From: Rathayibacter agropyri
GTDB lineage: Bacteria > Actinomycetota > Actinomycetes > Actinomycetales > Microbacteriaceae
Reading direction: 5' to 3'
DNA length: 64,000 nt
NCBI RefSeq assembly: GCF_013249015.1
Contig: NZ_JABRPL010000005.1
Coordinates: 62,001-126,000 of the forward strand
In this document: in pieces, positions 52,519 through 63,000 of the stretch
How positions within the stretch are numbered: the stretch's first letter is position 1
Layout of the letters: every line of letters starts with the position of its first letter
Made by a program: the position numbers and the translations under genes
The notes under the pieces: generated by a model
Told to the model about the DNA's origin: nothing
The model's database searches: none
Seen by the model: only the letters and a program-made list of their open reading frames with translations

Positions 52519-54122
52519 GACGCCACCGGCGCCGGAAGCGGCAGCTGCACGGTGAACACCGCCCCGACGTGGCGCGAGATGTCGACCGTGCCCCCGAGTC
52601 GTTCCGCCACCTGCTGCACGAGCGCCAGGCCGATGCCCCGACCGAATGCGTCCGACTCCTTCGTTGAATAGCCGCGGGCGAACACGTCTGCCGCCTCCTC
52701 CACTCCGGGGCCACTGTCGGAGACCTGGACCACCAGCTCACCGTCGGCCAGCCCGAGATAGACCTCAACCCACGGCTCCCTTTCGGGGGCGGAGGAGGCG
52801 GCCGCGTCGAGAGCGTTGTCGATGAGGTTGCCGAGGACGGTCACCACGTCGCCCGGCTCGAGTCCCTGCGTGCCCGGCTCGAGGTGCGTCTCGAAATGCA
52901 ACTGCACGCCGCGCTCCCTGGCCTGCGCGGCCTTGCCCAGCAGGAGCGCGGCGATCACCGGCTCCTGCACCGAGCCGAGCACGCGGTCGGCGAGCCGTTG
53001 GCTGAGGTTGAGCTCGCCTGCCGCGAAGGTGAGAGCCTCGTCTGGGCGGCCGAGCTCGATCAGTGACGCGATCGTGTGCAGGCGGTTCGAGAACTCGTGG
53101 GTTTGCGAGCGCAGGGCGTCCGACAGGGTACGCATCGACTCCAGCTCGCCGCTCACCCGTTGCAGCTCGGTGCGGTCGCGCAGCGTCGTCACCGTGCCCA
53201 GCGGGCGGGCGCCGGGGGAGGCGGCGGGCCGCTCGTTCACCACGAGGATCCGCTCGCGCGCCACGACCAGGCGATCGGCGACCGGCCCGTCAGCCTGCAG
53301 CAGCTCACGCAGAGCGGGCGGAATGTCGAGTTCGGCGACGGGCACGGGCGTTTGCAGGCCCTCGAGCCCGAGCAGTTCGAGCGCGTGGTCATTGGCCAGC
53401 ACCAGCCTGCCCCGCTCATCAACGAGCAGCAGGCCCTCGCGGACCGAGTGCAGAACCGACTCGTAGTACGCGAACACTTGGCCCATCTGCTCCGGCCCGC
53501 GCCCACCCGTGACCCGGCGGAGGTACCGGGCGAGGAGCCACGAACCGAGCGCGCCGAGGGCCACGGCCGCCGCGGCACCCCAGGCCACGGCCCGCACGCG
53601 GGCGGCGAACGAGGCGTCGACCGCCGAGAGCGTGACTCCGGCCGACACCAGCGCGACGACCGAGCCGTCGGCGCTCTGGATCGGAGCGACCGCGCGCACC
53701 GAGGGGCCGAGAGTGCCCGTGTAGGTCTCGGTGAACGTCCGGCCGTTCAGCGCGGGCGCGATGGTGCCGCGGAACGGCAGGCCGATCTGGTCACGGTCGC
53801 GGTGTGTGTAGCGGGTGCGGTCGGGGGCCATGATCGTGAGGAAGTCGACGCCAGTGTCGGCCATGACCTCCTCGGCGTAGGGCTGGAGGGATGCCGACGG
53901 GTCCGCTCCGGTCGCGGCCTCGAGCACGAACGGGTTGTCCGCGACGGTCCGCGTGACGACGAGGCTGCGCTGGGCCGCCTCCTCACTCGCCCGACCGCGA
54001 GCATCGATCGTGAGGGCAGCAACAGCCGTGGCGCCGAGCAGCAGGATGCAGAGCAGCTGCACGACGAACAGGCGGGCGGCGATGCTGCCGCGCGGGCCGC
54101 GAGCGGTCGGGGTCCTTCGCAT
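52515..54122 (-). CDS. Sensor histidine kinase, DcuS/CitA (DctS) family
   Basis: 535-aa membrane kinase. TM1 is near residues 15-40, an extracytoplasmic PDC/CitA sensor domain follows (about 45-180), TM2 is near 185-205, then a PAS domain (about 230-300). The phospho-acceptor His is in SQTHEFSNRLHTI, and the ATPase domain has N box NLIDNALDAA and G boxes DSGPGV and GRGIGLALV. The start ATG 54122 has a GAGGGAG site; an in-frame ATG at 54212 is too far. Divergent from dctA, 130 bp apart. Confidence 0.92.
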   Translation of the reverse strand: MRRTPTARGPRGSIAARLFVVQLLCILLLGATAVAALTIDARGRASEEAAQRSLVVTRTVADNPFVLEAATGADPSASLQPYAEEVMADTGVDFLTIMAPDRTRYTHRDRDQIGLPFRGTIAPALNGRTFTETYTGTLGPSVRAVAPIQSADGSVVALVSAGVTLSAVDASFAARVRAVAWGAAAAVALGALGSWLLARYLRRVTGGRGPEQMGQVFAYYESVLHSVREGLLLVDERGRLVLANDHALELLGLEGLQTPVPVAELDIPPALRELLQADGPVADRLVVARERILVVNERPAASPGARPLGTVTTLRDRTELQRVSGELESMRTLSDALRSQTHEFSNRLHTIASLIELGRPDEALTFAAGELNLSQRLADRVLGSVQEPVIAALLLGKAAQARERGVQLHFETHLEPGTQGLEPGDVVTVLGNLIDNALDAAASSAPEREPWVEVYLGLADGELVVQVSDSGPGVEEAADVFARGYSTKESDAFGRGIGLALVQQVAERLGGTVDISRHVGAVFTVQLPLPAPVAS

Positions 54123-54252
54123 CGGCACTCCCTCGGGGACGAGCGCTGGCGGGCGCCTGGCCGTGAACAGTATGTACGCAACGGCGTCGAGCGACGGCGG
54201 CGGGGTCACCATCGTTCTACCCCCTCACCTCGACGAAGAGAAGGACACGCTT

Positions 54253-55668
54253 ATGCCCACGACACCCGGTAGACCGGCCGACCGGATGATCCCCGCGGTT
54301 ACGCCTCCCAAGACCCGCAGGCGGATTGACCGCAACCACTGGCTCTACATCGCCGTGATTATCGCCGTGGTCGCAGGAGTGATCGTCGGCCTCATCGCCC
54401 CCGGGTTCGCGGCGACTCTGGAGCCGGTCGGCAAGGCCTTCGTCGGACTGATCAAGATGATGATCGCGCCGATCATCTTCTGCACCATCGTGATCGGCAT
54501 CGGCTCGATCGCGAAGGCGGCCACGGTCGGTAAGGTCGGCGGCCTGGCCCTCGGCTACTTCATCGTGATGTCGACCTTTGCCCTGGCGATCGGCCTCGTC
54601 GTCGGCAACATCCTGCACCCGGGCGAGGGGCTGGACATCTCCAGCGCCACCTACGACACGACCGATCTCAAGGCCGAGAGCACCTCCGACTTCATCCTCG
54701 GCATCATCCCCGTCTCGCTGTTCTCGTCATTGGTGGACGGCAGCATCCTGCAGACGCTCTTCGTCGCCCTGCTGGTCGGCTTCGCTCTGCAAAAGATGGG
54801 GGCCAAGGGCCAGCCGATCCTCGGCGCGATCAAGCAGCTTCAGGTGCTGATCTTCCGCATCCTCTCGATGGTGCTCTGGGTCGCTCCGATCGGTGCGTTC
54901 GGCGCGATCGCGGCGGTCGTCGGCAAGACCGGTTGGGGCGCGGTCGTCGCACTCGCCACTCTGATGGTCGGTTTCTACCTGACCTGCGCGATCTTCGTGG
55001 TGGTGATCCTGGGCCTGCTGCTGCGTCTGGTGACCGGCGTGAGCATCTTCTCGCTGATGAAGTACCTGGCGCGCGAATACCTGCTGATCATTGGCACGTC
55101 GTCTTCGGAGGCGGCGCTGCCCCGCCTGATCGCGAAGATGGAGCACCTGGGTGTGTCCCAGCCCGTCGTCGGCATTACGGTGCCGACCGGCTACTCCTTC
55201 AACCTCGACGGCACCGCGATCTACCTCACGATGGCCTCGCTGTTCATCGCCTCCGCGACCGGTGCGCCCATGTCGGTCCCGGAGCAGATTGGCCTGCTGG
55301 TGTTCATGATGATCGCCTCGAAGGGGGCGGCGGGCGTCACCGGTGCGGGCCTAGCCACCCTGGCCGGCGGTTTGCAGTCGTTCCGCCCCGATCTGGTCAA
55401 CGGCGTCGGCGTGATCGTCGGCATCGACCGGTTCATGTCCGAGGCGCGCGCCGTCACGAACTTCACCGGCAACGCGGTCGCGACGCTGCTGGTCGGCACA
55501 TGGACGAAGCAGGTTGACGTCGTGCAGCTGCGGGAGGTGCTCGCTGGGCGTCTGCCGTTCGATGAGAGCACCCTCGGCGCGGACGAACACGAGGCGCCGA
55601 CCGCGGGGACCGCGATCACCGAGCCGGTCACCCCGGACGAGCGTGTGGACCTCCCCAGCCGCCGGTAA
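54253..55668 (+). CDS. dctA: C4-dicarboxylate transporter, DAACS family
   Basis: 471-aa Na+/H+-coupled importer of succinate, fumarate and malate. Eight or more helices and two re-entrant loops are visible. Family hallmarks: FVGLIKMMIAPIIFCTIV, the Ser-rich hairpin IIGTSSSEAALPRL, and TGYSFNLDGTAIYLTMASLF. AAGGA lies about 9 nt before ATG 54253. The adjacent DctS/DctR pair is the likely inducer system. Followed by a strong terminator. Confidence 0.94.
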   Translation: MPTTPGRPADRMIPAVTPPKTRRRIDRNHWLYIAVIIAVVAGVIVGLIAPGFAATLEPVGKAFVGLIKMMIAPIIFCTIVIGIGSIAKAATVGKVGGLALGYFIVMSTFALAIGLVVGNILHPGEGLDISSATYDTTDLKAESTSDFILGIIPVSLFSSLVDGSILQTLFVALLVGFALQKMGAKGQPILGAIKQLQVLIFRILSMVLWVAPIGAFGAIAAVVGKTGWGAVVALATLMVGFYLTCAIFVVVILGLLLRLVTGVSIFSLMKYLAREYLLIIGTSSSEAALPRLIAKMEHLGVSQPVVGITVPTGYSFNLDGTAIYLTMASLFIASATGAPMSVPEQIGLLVFMMIASKGAAGVTGAGLATLAGGLQSFRPDLVNGVGVIVGIDRFMSEARAVTNFTGNAVATLLVGTWTKQVDVVQLREVLAGRLPFDESTLGADEHEAPTAGTAITEPVTPDERVDLPSRR

Positions 55669-55695
55669 AGCGCGCTAGCTGGGGATTCCATCGAG

Positions 55696-55744
55696 TCGTC
55701 GCGAATGGCTGCATTGCCAGAAGAAGGGCAGCCATTCGCGACGA
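55696..55744. terminator. Terminator hairpin after dctA
   Basis: Perfect 17-bp stem (55696-55712 with 55728-55744) and a 15-nt loop, 27 bp after the dctA stop and 40 bp before the convergent yczE stop. It probably serves both genes. Confidence 0.85.
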
Positions 55745-55784
55745 GTCGGACCTCGTTTATGAGACAGGGCTCGGGGCTCAGGGC

Positions 55785-56423
55785 TCAGGAGCGACGGACT
55801 CCGAGCAGGGGGAGCGTGATCGAGCAGAGGGGGCCGATCAGCACTGCGAAGAGGAGGGTGCCGAGGCCCACGTCGCCGCCGAGCAGCCAGCCCAGGATGA
55901 GCACGGTCAGCTCGACGCCGGATCGGCCGACCCAGATCGGGAGGCCGGTGCGAGTGTGCAGGCCCAGCATCAGCCCGTCGCGCGGGCCAGGACCGAGGTG
56001 CGCGCCGATGTAAATGCCGCTCGCCACCGCGAGCAGCAGCAGCCCGCCGGCGAACAGGAGGCCGCGCGCCCACCACTCCTCAGGTGTCGCGAGCACGTGC
56101 AGGCCGACGTCGATCATCGTCCCCACGACCAGCACGTTCAGCACCGTGCCGAGCCCGGGACGCTGCCGGAGCGGGATCCACAGCAGCAGCACGAGCAGGC
56201 CGATCGCGTTGGTGAGCAGGCCGATCCCGAGTCCGGTCTGGTGAGCGAGCCCCTGCGCGAAGACCGTCCAGGGGTCCACTCCGATGGCCGCTCGGATCAT
56301 CATCGCGTCCGCGAATCCATAGAGGACCAGTCCGATCAGTAGCCTCGGCACGGGTCGGAGGCGCCACTGGCTCGCCGGAGGGGCGGCAGCAGCACCAGGA
56401 GCGGTGATCGTCATGAGAGACAT
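55785..56423 (-). CDS. yczE: YczE/YitT-like membrane protein
   Basis: 212-aa protein with five to six transmembrane helices. The N-terminal LIGLVLYGFADAMMIRAAIGVDPWTVFAQGL (in part: FADAMMIRAAIGVDPWTVF) and the later GAHLGPGPRDGLM are typical of YczE/YyaS proteins. Function unknown. ATG 56423 has GGTGGG just upstream. It is head-to-head with a MocR regulator 53 bp away, the usual yczE-yczR pairing, so the regulator probably controls it. Confidence 0.85.
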   Translation of the reverse strand: MSLMTITAPGAAAAPPASQWRLRPVPRLLIGLVLYGFADAMMIRAAIGVDPWTVFAQGLAHQTGLGIGLLTNAIGLLVLLLWIPLRQRPGLGTVLNVLVVGTMIDVGLHVLATPEEWWARGLLFAGGLLLLAVASGIYIGAHLGPGPRDGLMLGLHTRTGLPIWVGRSGVELTVLILGWLLGGDVGLGTLLFAVLIGPLCSITLPLLGVRRS

Positions 56424-56476
56424 CCCACCGTGCCAGTGGCCTTCTTCGCGCGGTCCAATCCAGCTACCTTGGACGC

Positions 56477-57913
56477 ATGGCTGATGTCCACTTCGGCGCT
56501 CGCGCCCTGCACACCCTCCTCGGCGACTGGCGTGAGCAGCGCGGCACCCGCCCCGCCTACCTCGCGTTAGCCGACCGGATCCGACTCCTGGGCATCGACG
56601 GCCGCATCCCCGCGGGTAGCCGCCTTCCCGCCGAGCGCGAGCTCTCGGCCCGCCTCGGGCTCAGCCGCACGACCGTCGCCGCCGCGTACCGCGAGCTGCG
56701 CGACAGCGGCTACCTCGTGAGCGTCCGCGGCTCCGGGAGCGTGACCCGTCTCCCCGGAGCGGCCGTGCACGCCGTGCCCACGCTCGCGCCGGACTTCCTC
56801 GACTTCACCAGGGCGGCGCTGCCCGCCGTGCCCGAGCTGGCTGAGGCGTACGCCCGTGCGGCCCACCTTGCTCCCGAGCACTTCGACTCGGGCTCCTACG
56901 ACACGGTCGGCCTGCCCGAACTGCGGCGAGCGATCGCCGAGCGCTACACGGGTCGGGGACTGCGCACCGAACCGGGGCAGATCATGGTGACGATCGGCGC
57001 CCAGCACGCGATCGCCCTCGTCGCGCGGACCCTCCTCGCGCGCGGCGACCGTGCGCTGATCGAGGCGCCGACCTACCCGCACGCCTATGAGGCGCTGCGC
57101 CTAGCAGGCGCCCGGCTCGTGCCGGTCAACGTCGACGGCGCCGACGGCTGGGACGACGAGGGCCTGATCGCCGCGCTGCGGGGGACCAGCCCGAGCCTCG
57201 CCTACCTGATGCCCGACTTCCACAATCCGACCGGCCGCTCGATGGCGCCGGAGTTGCGCGAGCGTGCGATCGCGACGGCGGCCCGGCAGGGCACGCTGAT
57301 CATCGCCGACGAGACGACGGCCGAGCTCGACATCGACCGGCGGATGACTCCGCTGCCTTTCGCCGCGTATGGGCCGGAAGGGACGGTGCTCTCGATCGGC
57401 TCGGTCGGTAAGACGCTGTGGGGAGGCATCCGGATCGGCTGGATCCGCGCCGAGCGGGCGGTGATCCGCAAGCTCGCGCTGGCCCGCTCGGCGACCGATC
57501 TCGGCACCCCGATCCTGGAGCAGCTGCTCGTCGCCGACATGCTCCGGCGGATGGACGAGGTGCTCGAGCTGCGCCGTCTCCAGTTGCGGGCTGGCCGTGA
57601 CCACCTCGAGGCGGCGCTGGCGCGTGCGATCCCGGAGTGGAGTGTGCCGCGGGTCTCGGGCGGCTTGTCGACGTGGGTCGGGCTAGGGCGGCCGGCGAGC
57701 TCGCAAGTGGCCCTCGCCGCGCGGACAGCGGGTTTGCTGATCACCGCGGGTCCCCGTTTCGGGATCGATGGCGCCTTCGAGCGCTTCCTCCGCATCCCGA
57801 TCGGCTACACGCCGGAGGCGACCAACCGGGCTGTGGAGGCGCTGGCATCGGCCTGGGCGCAGGTCGCTCGGCACCCGGCGGCCGACCCTGGGTACCTTGC
57901 CGACGTGGTCTGA
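56477..57913 (+). CDS. yczR: MocR-type regulator (GntR helix-turn-helix fused to PLP aminotransferase fold), YczR-like
   Basis: 478-aa protein. Residues 20-90 are a GntR winged helix (GSRLPAERELSARLGLSRTT). Residues 110-478 are an aminotransferase class I fold with Asn/Asp/Tyr PLP contacts (MPDFHNPTGRSM, IIADETTAELDID) and Schiff-base Lys312 in GSVGKTLWGG. MocR proteins act as regulators, sensing PLP or amino compounds, rather than as enzymes. TACCTT lies 6 nt before ATG 56477. Divergent from yczE. Confidence 0.92.
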   Translation: MADVHFGARALHTLLGDWREQRGTRPAYLALADRIRLLGIDGRIPAGSRLPAERELSARLGLSRTTVAAAYRELRDSGYLVSVRGSGSVTRLPGAAVHAVPTLAPDFLDFTRAALPAVPELAEAYARAAHLAPEHFDSGSYDTVGLPELRRAIAERYTGRGLRTEPGQIMVTIGAQHAIALVARTLLARGDRALIEAPTYPHAYEALRLAGARLVPVNVDGADGWDDEGLIAALRGTSPSLAYLMPDFHNPTGRSMAPELRERAIATAARQGTLIIADETTAELDIDRRMTPLPFAAYGPEGTVLSIGSVGKTLWGGIRIGWIRAERAVIRKLALARSATDLGTPILEQLLVADMLRRMDEVLELRRLQLRAGRDHLEAALARAIPEWSVPRVSGGLSTWVGLGRPASSQVALAARTAGLLITAGPRFGIDGAFERFLRIPIGYTPEATNRAVEALASAWAQVARHPAADPGYLADVV

Positions 57914-57938
57914 TTCTCGCGGGTCGTCGGGGCCGGGC

Positions 57939-58544
57939 TCACTTGGCGCAGAATGTCTGCCAGGCGGTCTCGACTGCGGATCGATGCAGAGCGTCGAGGC
58001 CCGCCTCATCGCGCTCGCGCTCGGCGGCGACGGTGCTCGGGCAATCGGGGCTCGCGGCGACGCTCTCGGCGTGTTGGAGGGCGGCCACGAGGGAGCCGCC
58101 AATGTCATCGAGTTCGGATCGGACGGCACCGAGGTCAGGGGCCGACGTGGGTGCGGCGTCGGGATGCTGCTTCCACTCGTCGAGCAGGCCGCGCTGCACC
58201 GTCTTACTCGCCTCGATCTGCGCGCGGAAGACGCGGTGGACGAGCGCAGTGTCGGCGCCCTGCTCCTCGGCACGGCGAACGGCGTCGTCGATCACGACTT
58301 CCTCGCGGTGCGGATCGTCAACGGGCGTGCCGCTGAGCCACTTCGAGCGGGCCACCGGATCGGCCAGGGCGATCCGTCGAACGATCAGCGCCCCCGTGTC
58401 GCTGAGCCCGCCCCCGTCGTCGGGCGCTCCCGTGGCGTTGGCGGACTGGGAGAGAGCGAAGCCTGCGCCCACCGAGGCTGCGATCAGGAGGGCGGCGACG
58501 GCGATGATGAGCCGGCGGTGGCGGGGGATGGCAGTATCGCTCAC
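57939..58544 (-). CDS. Exported chorismate mutase (AroQ gamma class)
   Basis: 201-aa protein with an N-terminal signal or anchor (RRLIIAVAALLIAASVGAGF) and an all-helical AroQ domain. The core matches secreted chorismate mutases: ALADPVARSKWLSGTPVDDP, then REEVVIDDAVRRAEEQGAD and VFRAQIEASKTVQRGLLDEW, supplying the Arg, Lys, Glu and Gln of the active site. It would convert chorismate to prephenate outside the cytoplasm. GTG 58544 is chosen, 8 nt after GAGAGGAG; GTG 58553 leaves no spacing. Two Cys (PDCPST and TFCAK) may form a disulphide. Biosynthetic use is unlikely at this location. Confidence 0.8.
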   Translation of the reverse strand: MSDTAIPRHRRLIIAVAALLIAASVGAGFALSQSANATGAPDDGGGLSDTGALIVRRIALADPVARSKWLSGTPVDDPHREEVVIDDAVRRAEEQGADTALVHRVFRAQIEASKTVQRGLLDEWKQHPDAAPTSAPDLGAVRSELDDIGGSLVAALQHAESVAASPDCPSTVAAERERDEAGLDALHRSAVETAWQTFCAK

Positions 58545-58755
58545 GGCGATCACTCCTCTCGAATGGCGACAAACCATCATTGCCAGACGGCCGCCCCGCG
58601 TCGAGTGCGCGCCATCGCCGCACCGCGACTCGCGCCCCCGCAGCTCTGGCCGCCTCGCTCACGAGGTGTGCCCCCCGCGCCAAGGCGTGAGAGGGTTTTC
58701 TCCCGCGGCGCCGCGATCGGGCGGCGCGTACCGCCCCCTCCGGAAGGCCGCCGCC

Positions 58756-59970
58756 ATGACTCCCGACTCCCGCTTCGACTCCCGCCTGACCGACGCCGAC
58801 GTCACCGTCCTCGCGCTCGACGGCAGCCCGCGTGCCGACGTCGAGGTGACAATAGCCCAGCGCCGCCACGCCTTCGCCTTCGGCTGCACGCCGCCCAGCA
58901 TCGACCCCGCTCGGGCCGAGGAGCGCACGCTCTGGCTCGACCTCTTCGACACGGCGACCGTCCCCGTCTACTGGGGCCGCTTCGAGCCCGAGCGTGGGCA
59001 CACCGAGAAGGAAGCGGTGCTCGCCGAGGCGCGCGCCCTCGCCGCCGAGGGCGTCCGACTCAAGGGCCACCCGCTGGTCTGGCACTTCGTGAAACCCGAG
59101 TGGCTCGACGCGTTGCCTCTGGAGGAGGCGGAGCGGCTTCTCCGCGCCCGCATCCGCCGCGAGGTCGGTGATTTCGCCGGGTTGATCGACACCTGGGACG
59201 CGATCAACGAGGTCGTGATCATGCCGCGCTTCGCGAACGAGCCGGACGGCGTGACCAACGCTGTGACGCGCCTCGCCCAGGAGAAGGGGCGCGTGGGGAT
59301 GATCGAGCTCGCCCTGTCGGAGGCGCGCAGCCTCGGCACCGCGCCGCTGCTCGTGCTCAACGACTTCGATCTCGGGCCTGAGTACGAGCGGCTGATCGAG
59401 GACGTGCTGGAGGCCGGCATCCGCCCGGACGCCATTGGCCTGCAGTCCCACATGCACCAGGGGTTCCGCGGGGAAGAGCAGATCGCCGCGATCTGCGACC
59501 GGTTCGCGCGCTTCGGCCTGCCGCTGCACTGGACCGAGACAACTCTCGTCTCGGGCGAGCTGATGCCGCCCGACATCGAGGACCTCAACGACCACGTTGT
59601 CGAGGACTGGCCGAGCACCGCCGAGGGTGAGGCGCGGCAGGCGGACGAGATGGTGCGGCACTACGAGACGCTGGTCGCTCATCCGGCCGTCGAAGCGATC
59701 ACCTACTGGGGGTTTGACGACGCGGGAGCCTGGCTCGGCGCGCCAGGCGGGTTCCTCCGTCGCGACGGTAGCCAGAAGCCCGCCTATGCGGCCCTGCGTT
59801 CGCGGATCCGTGGTGACTGGTGGCTCGAGCCGACCGCGCTGCGCACCGACGAGCAGGGGCGGATCGCAGTCCGGGCCTTCGCCGGCGACTTCACGCTGAC
59901 GACCGGCGGAGCGAGCGCCGACGTGACGCTCCCGGCGGGACCGTCGACCGCAACTGTGCGCCTGGCCTGA
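58756..59970 (+). CDS. Endo-1,4-beta-xylanase, GH10, without signal peptide
   Basis: 404-aa GH10 enzyme cleaving beta-1,4-xylan or xylo-oligosaccharides with retention. Acid/base Glu152 in WDAINEVV and nucleophile Glu261 in LHWTETTLVS; HPLVWHFVKPEWL and SHMHQGFRG line the cleft. A short C-terminal beta domain ends the protein. ATG 58756 has GGAAGG 8 nt upstream and is not followed by a signal sequence, so the enzyme seems cytoplasmic, as in oligosaccharide-processing relatives. No transporter or sugar regulator lies nearby. Divergent from the chorismate mutase gene. Confidence 0.88.
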   Translation: MTPDSRFDSRLTDADVTVLALDGSPRADVEVTIAQRRHAFAFGCTPPSIDPARAEERTLWLDLFDTATVPVYWGRFEPERGHTEKEAVLAEARALAAEGVRLKGHPLVWHFVKPEWLDALPLEEAERLLRARIRREVGDFAGLIDTWDAINEVVIMPRFANEPDGVTNAVTRLAQEKGRVGMIELALSEARSLGTAPLLVLNDFDLGPEYERLIEDVLEAGIRPDAIGLQSHMHQGFRGEEQIAAICDRFARFGLPLHWTETTLVSGELMPPDIEDLNDHVVEDWPSTAEGEARQADEMVRHYETLVAHPAVEAITYWGFDDAGAWLGAPGGFLRRDGSQKPAYAALRSRIRGDWWLEPTALRTDEQGRIAVRAFAGDFTLTTGGASADVTLPAGPSTATVRLA

Positions 59971-60019
59971 GACGCGGTGCCCCGTCCAACACTCAGTCGG
60001 CTGATGGAAGACTCCTAGG

Positions 60020-63000
60020 GTGCATCTCCTCGCGGTCCTCAGCATGAAGAACCGGGCCCTCATCGCGCTCGTCACCGTCGTCATCGCCGTGTTCGGAGGC
60101 GTCGCCCTGACCGGGCTCAAGCAGGAGCTCGCTCCGTCGATCTCCTTTCCGCAGCTCGCCGTCGTCACCTCGTATCCGGGAGCCGCTCCGGAGGTGGTCA
60201 ACGACGACGTCTCGACGCCGATCGAGACCGCGATTCAGGGCGTGCCGGGACTCGAGACCACGAGCGCGACCTCGTCAACGAACTCGTCGCTGATCTCGGC
60301 CTCGTTCACCTACGGCACTGACCTGGCGACCGCCGAGCAAAAGATCCTGCAGGCGATCAACCGAATCAGGACTGCGCTCCCGGACGGTGTGGATCCGCAG
60401 GTGGTTACCGGCTCCTTCGATGACCTGCCGGTGCTCCAGCTTGCCGTCTCGAGTGACGGGGACGCGGATGCGCTCGCCGAGCGGCTGCGCACGAGCGTCA
60501 TCCCCGATCTCGAGAAGGTCGACGGAGTGCGCGAGGTGGCCCTCGTCGGCGAGAGCGCCCAGCGCGTGACGATCACCCCCGATGACGCGGCTCTCGCGGC
60601 GGCCGGAGTGTCGGTGAGCGACATCCGCACCGCTCTGCAACAGAACGGCGTGCTCGTCGCCGGCGGGCAGATCACGCAGGACGGCTCGACCTTCTCGGTG
60701 CAATCGGGTGTGAAGCTCGACTCGACCGACGCGATCGCGGCGCTGCCGCTGCTGCGCTCGGGCGGAGGATCGGCGTCGGCCGGTGCCGCCGCCGTCGTCC
60801 CCACCCTGACCACGCTCGGCTCGGTCGCGAGCGTCGCCGTCACGGACGCCCCGGTCACCTCGATCTCGCGCGTGAACGGCCAGCTGGCGCTCACCCTCTC
60901 GATCACCAAGCTTCCCGCCGCCAATACGGTTGACGTCTCCACCGGCGTGAGGGCGCTGCTGCCCGACCTCGAGGCCTCGATCGGCGACAACGCGACCTTC
61001 ACCTCGGTCTTCGACCAGGCGCCCTACATTCAGGAGTCGATCGCCTCCCTCGCGCAAGAGGGCGCCCTGGGCCTCGTCTTCGCCGTGCTGGTGATCCTCC
61101 TGTTCCTGCTGTCGGTGCGCTCGACGCTGGTCACCGCGATCTCGATCCCCACCTCGGTGCTCATCACGTTCATTGGCTTGCAGACTGCTGGCTACACGCT
61201 CAACATCCTCACCCTCGGCGCGCTGACCATTGCGATCGGCCGCGTCGTGGACGACTCCATCGTCGTGATCGAGAACATCAAGCGGCACCTCGACGCGGGA
61301 GAGGAGCGGGCCGCCACCATCGTGACCGCCGTGCGCGAGGTCGCCGGAGCGATCACCGCCTCCACGATCACGACGGTCGCGGTGTTCCTGCCGATCTCAT
61401 TCGTCGGCGGCACCACGGGCGAGCTGTTCCGGCCGTTCGCGCTGACCGTGTCGATCGCGCTCCTCGCCTCGCTGGTTGTGGCGCTGACGATCGTGCCTGT
61501 GCTCGCCTACTGGTTCCTGCGCCCCTCGAAGCGGCCGGCGGTTCGCCAGGCTGCGCAGGCGGCGCTCGCCGAGGAGCGTTCGGCCGCGGGCGAGAGTGTC
61601 GCCCCGGTCGCCGAGGCCCCGCACCACGGCGCCCACGCCGGACCGCGCCGGGCCCGCGGGCTCCAGTCCGTGTACGGACCGATCATCCACTGGACGCTGA
61701 AGCACTCGGTCGTGACCGTCCTGCTCGCGCTTCTCGTGCTCGTTGGGACCGGCGCGCTCTACCCGCTGATGAAGACCAACTTTCTCGGCTCCAGCGGCCA
61801 GAACACCTTCACCGTGACCCAGACCGTCCCGGTCGGCCAGAGCCTCGATGCGCAGGACGCGACCGCCCAGCAGGCCAGTTCAGCGATTCTCGATGTGAGC
61901 GGAGTCGAGACGGTGCAGCTCACCATCGGCTCCGCCGGCGGGTTGCAGAGCGCGTTCGGTGGCGGCGGGGGAGGCGCGACCTCGATCCGCTACTCCGTCA
62001 CCACCGACGAGTCGGCGGACCAGGAGGCGGTTCAGGCCGACGTGCGCGAGGCCCTTGAGGGCGTCGCCTCGGCCGACGACATCAGTGTCGCCGCCTCCTC
62101 CGGCTTCGGCGCCTCCTCCAACATCGAGGTCGACCTCACCACGGCGTCACAGAGTGACTTGCAGAGCGGGAACGACCAGCTCCTCGCCGCGCTGCGCGGG
62201 ACCGACGGGATCAGCCAGGCCGAAAGCAACCTCTCCTCCTCCCTGCCCTACATCGCGGTGCGCGTCGACCGCGACGCGGCCGCCCGCGCCGGGCTCAGCG
62301 AGGTCGCCCTCGGCACCCTGGTAAGCCAGGCTCTCCAGCCGACCGAGGTCGGCAGCGTCGTGATCGACGATCGGACGCTCTCGATTTACCTCGCCGACGC
62401 GCAGCCGCCCGCGACCGTCGACGAGCTTCGGGGCCTTGAGGTGCCGACCCTGGCCGGAACCGTGGCGCTCTCGAGTCTTGCCACCGTCGAGCAGACCGAC
62501 GGGCCCGCGAGCATCACCACCGAGCGCGGCCAGCGTACGGCCACGATCACCGTCACTCCGGAGGGCGATGACCTGGCCTCGGCGAACGCAGCGGTGCAGA
62601 ACGCGATCGACGCGACGTCGCTGCCGGCCGGCGTCGACGCCTCCCTCGGTGGAGTCACGGCGGACCAGGCCGACGCGTTCTCGCAGCTCGGCATCGCCCT
62701 GCTGGTGGCGATCCTGATTGTCTACGTCGTGATGGTCGCGACCTTCCGCTCGCTGCTGCAGCCGCTGCTCCTGCTCGTCTCGGTGCCGTTCGCGGCGACC
62801 GGGGCCATCCTTCTGCAGGTTGTTACCGGTGTGCCGCTGGGCGTGCCCTCGCTGATCGGCGTGCTGATGCTGATCGGCATTGTGGTGACGAATGCGATCG
62901 TGCTTGTCGACCTGGTGAACCAGTACCGCGACCGGGGGATGCCGGTGCGGGAGGCGTTGCTGCATGGCACCGAACGGCGGCTTCGCCCCATCCTGATGAC

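Noticed and set aside
58318-60201. 627-codon minus-strand frame covering the xylanase
   Set aside because: It is the complement of a GH10 gene with both catalytic glutamates; the reverse translation has no domain.
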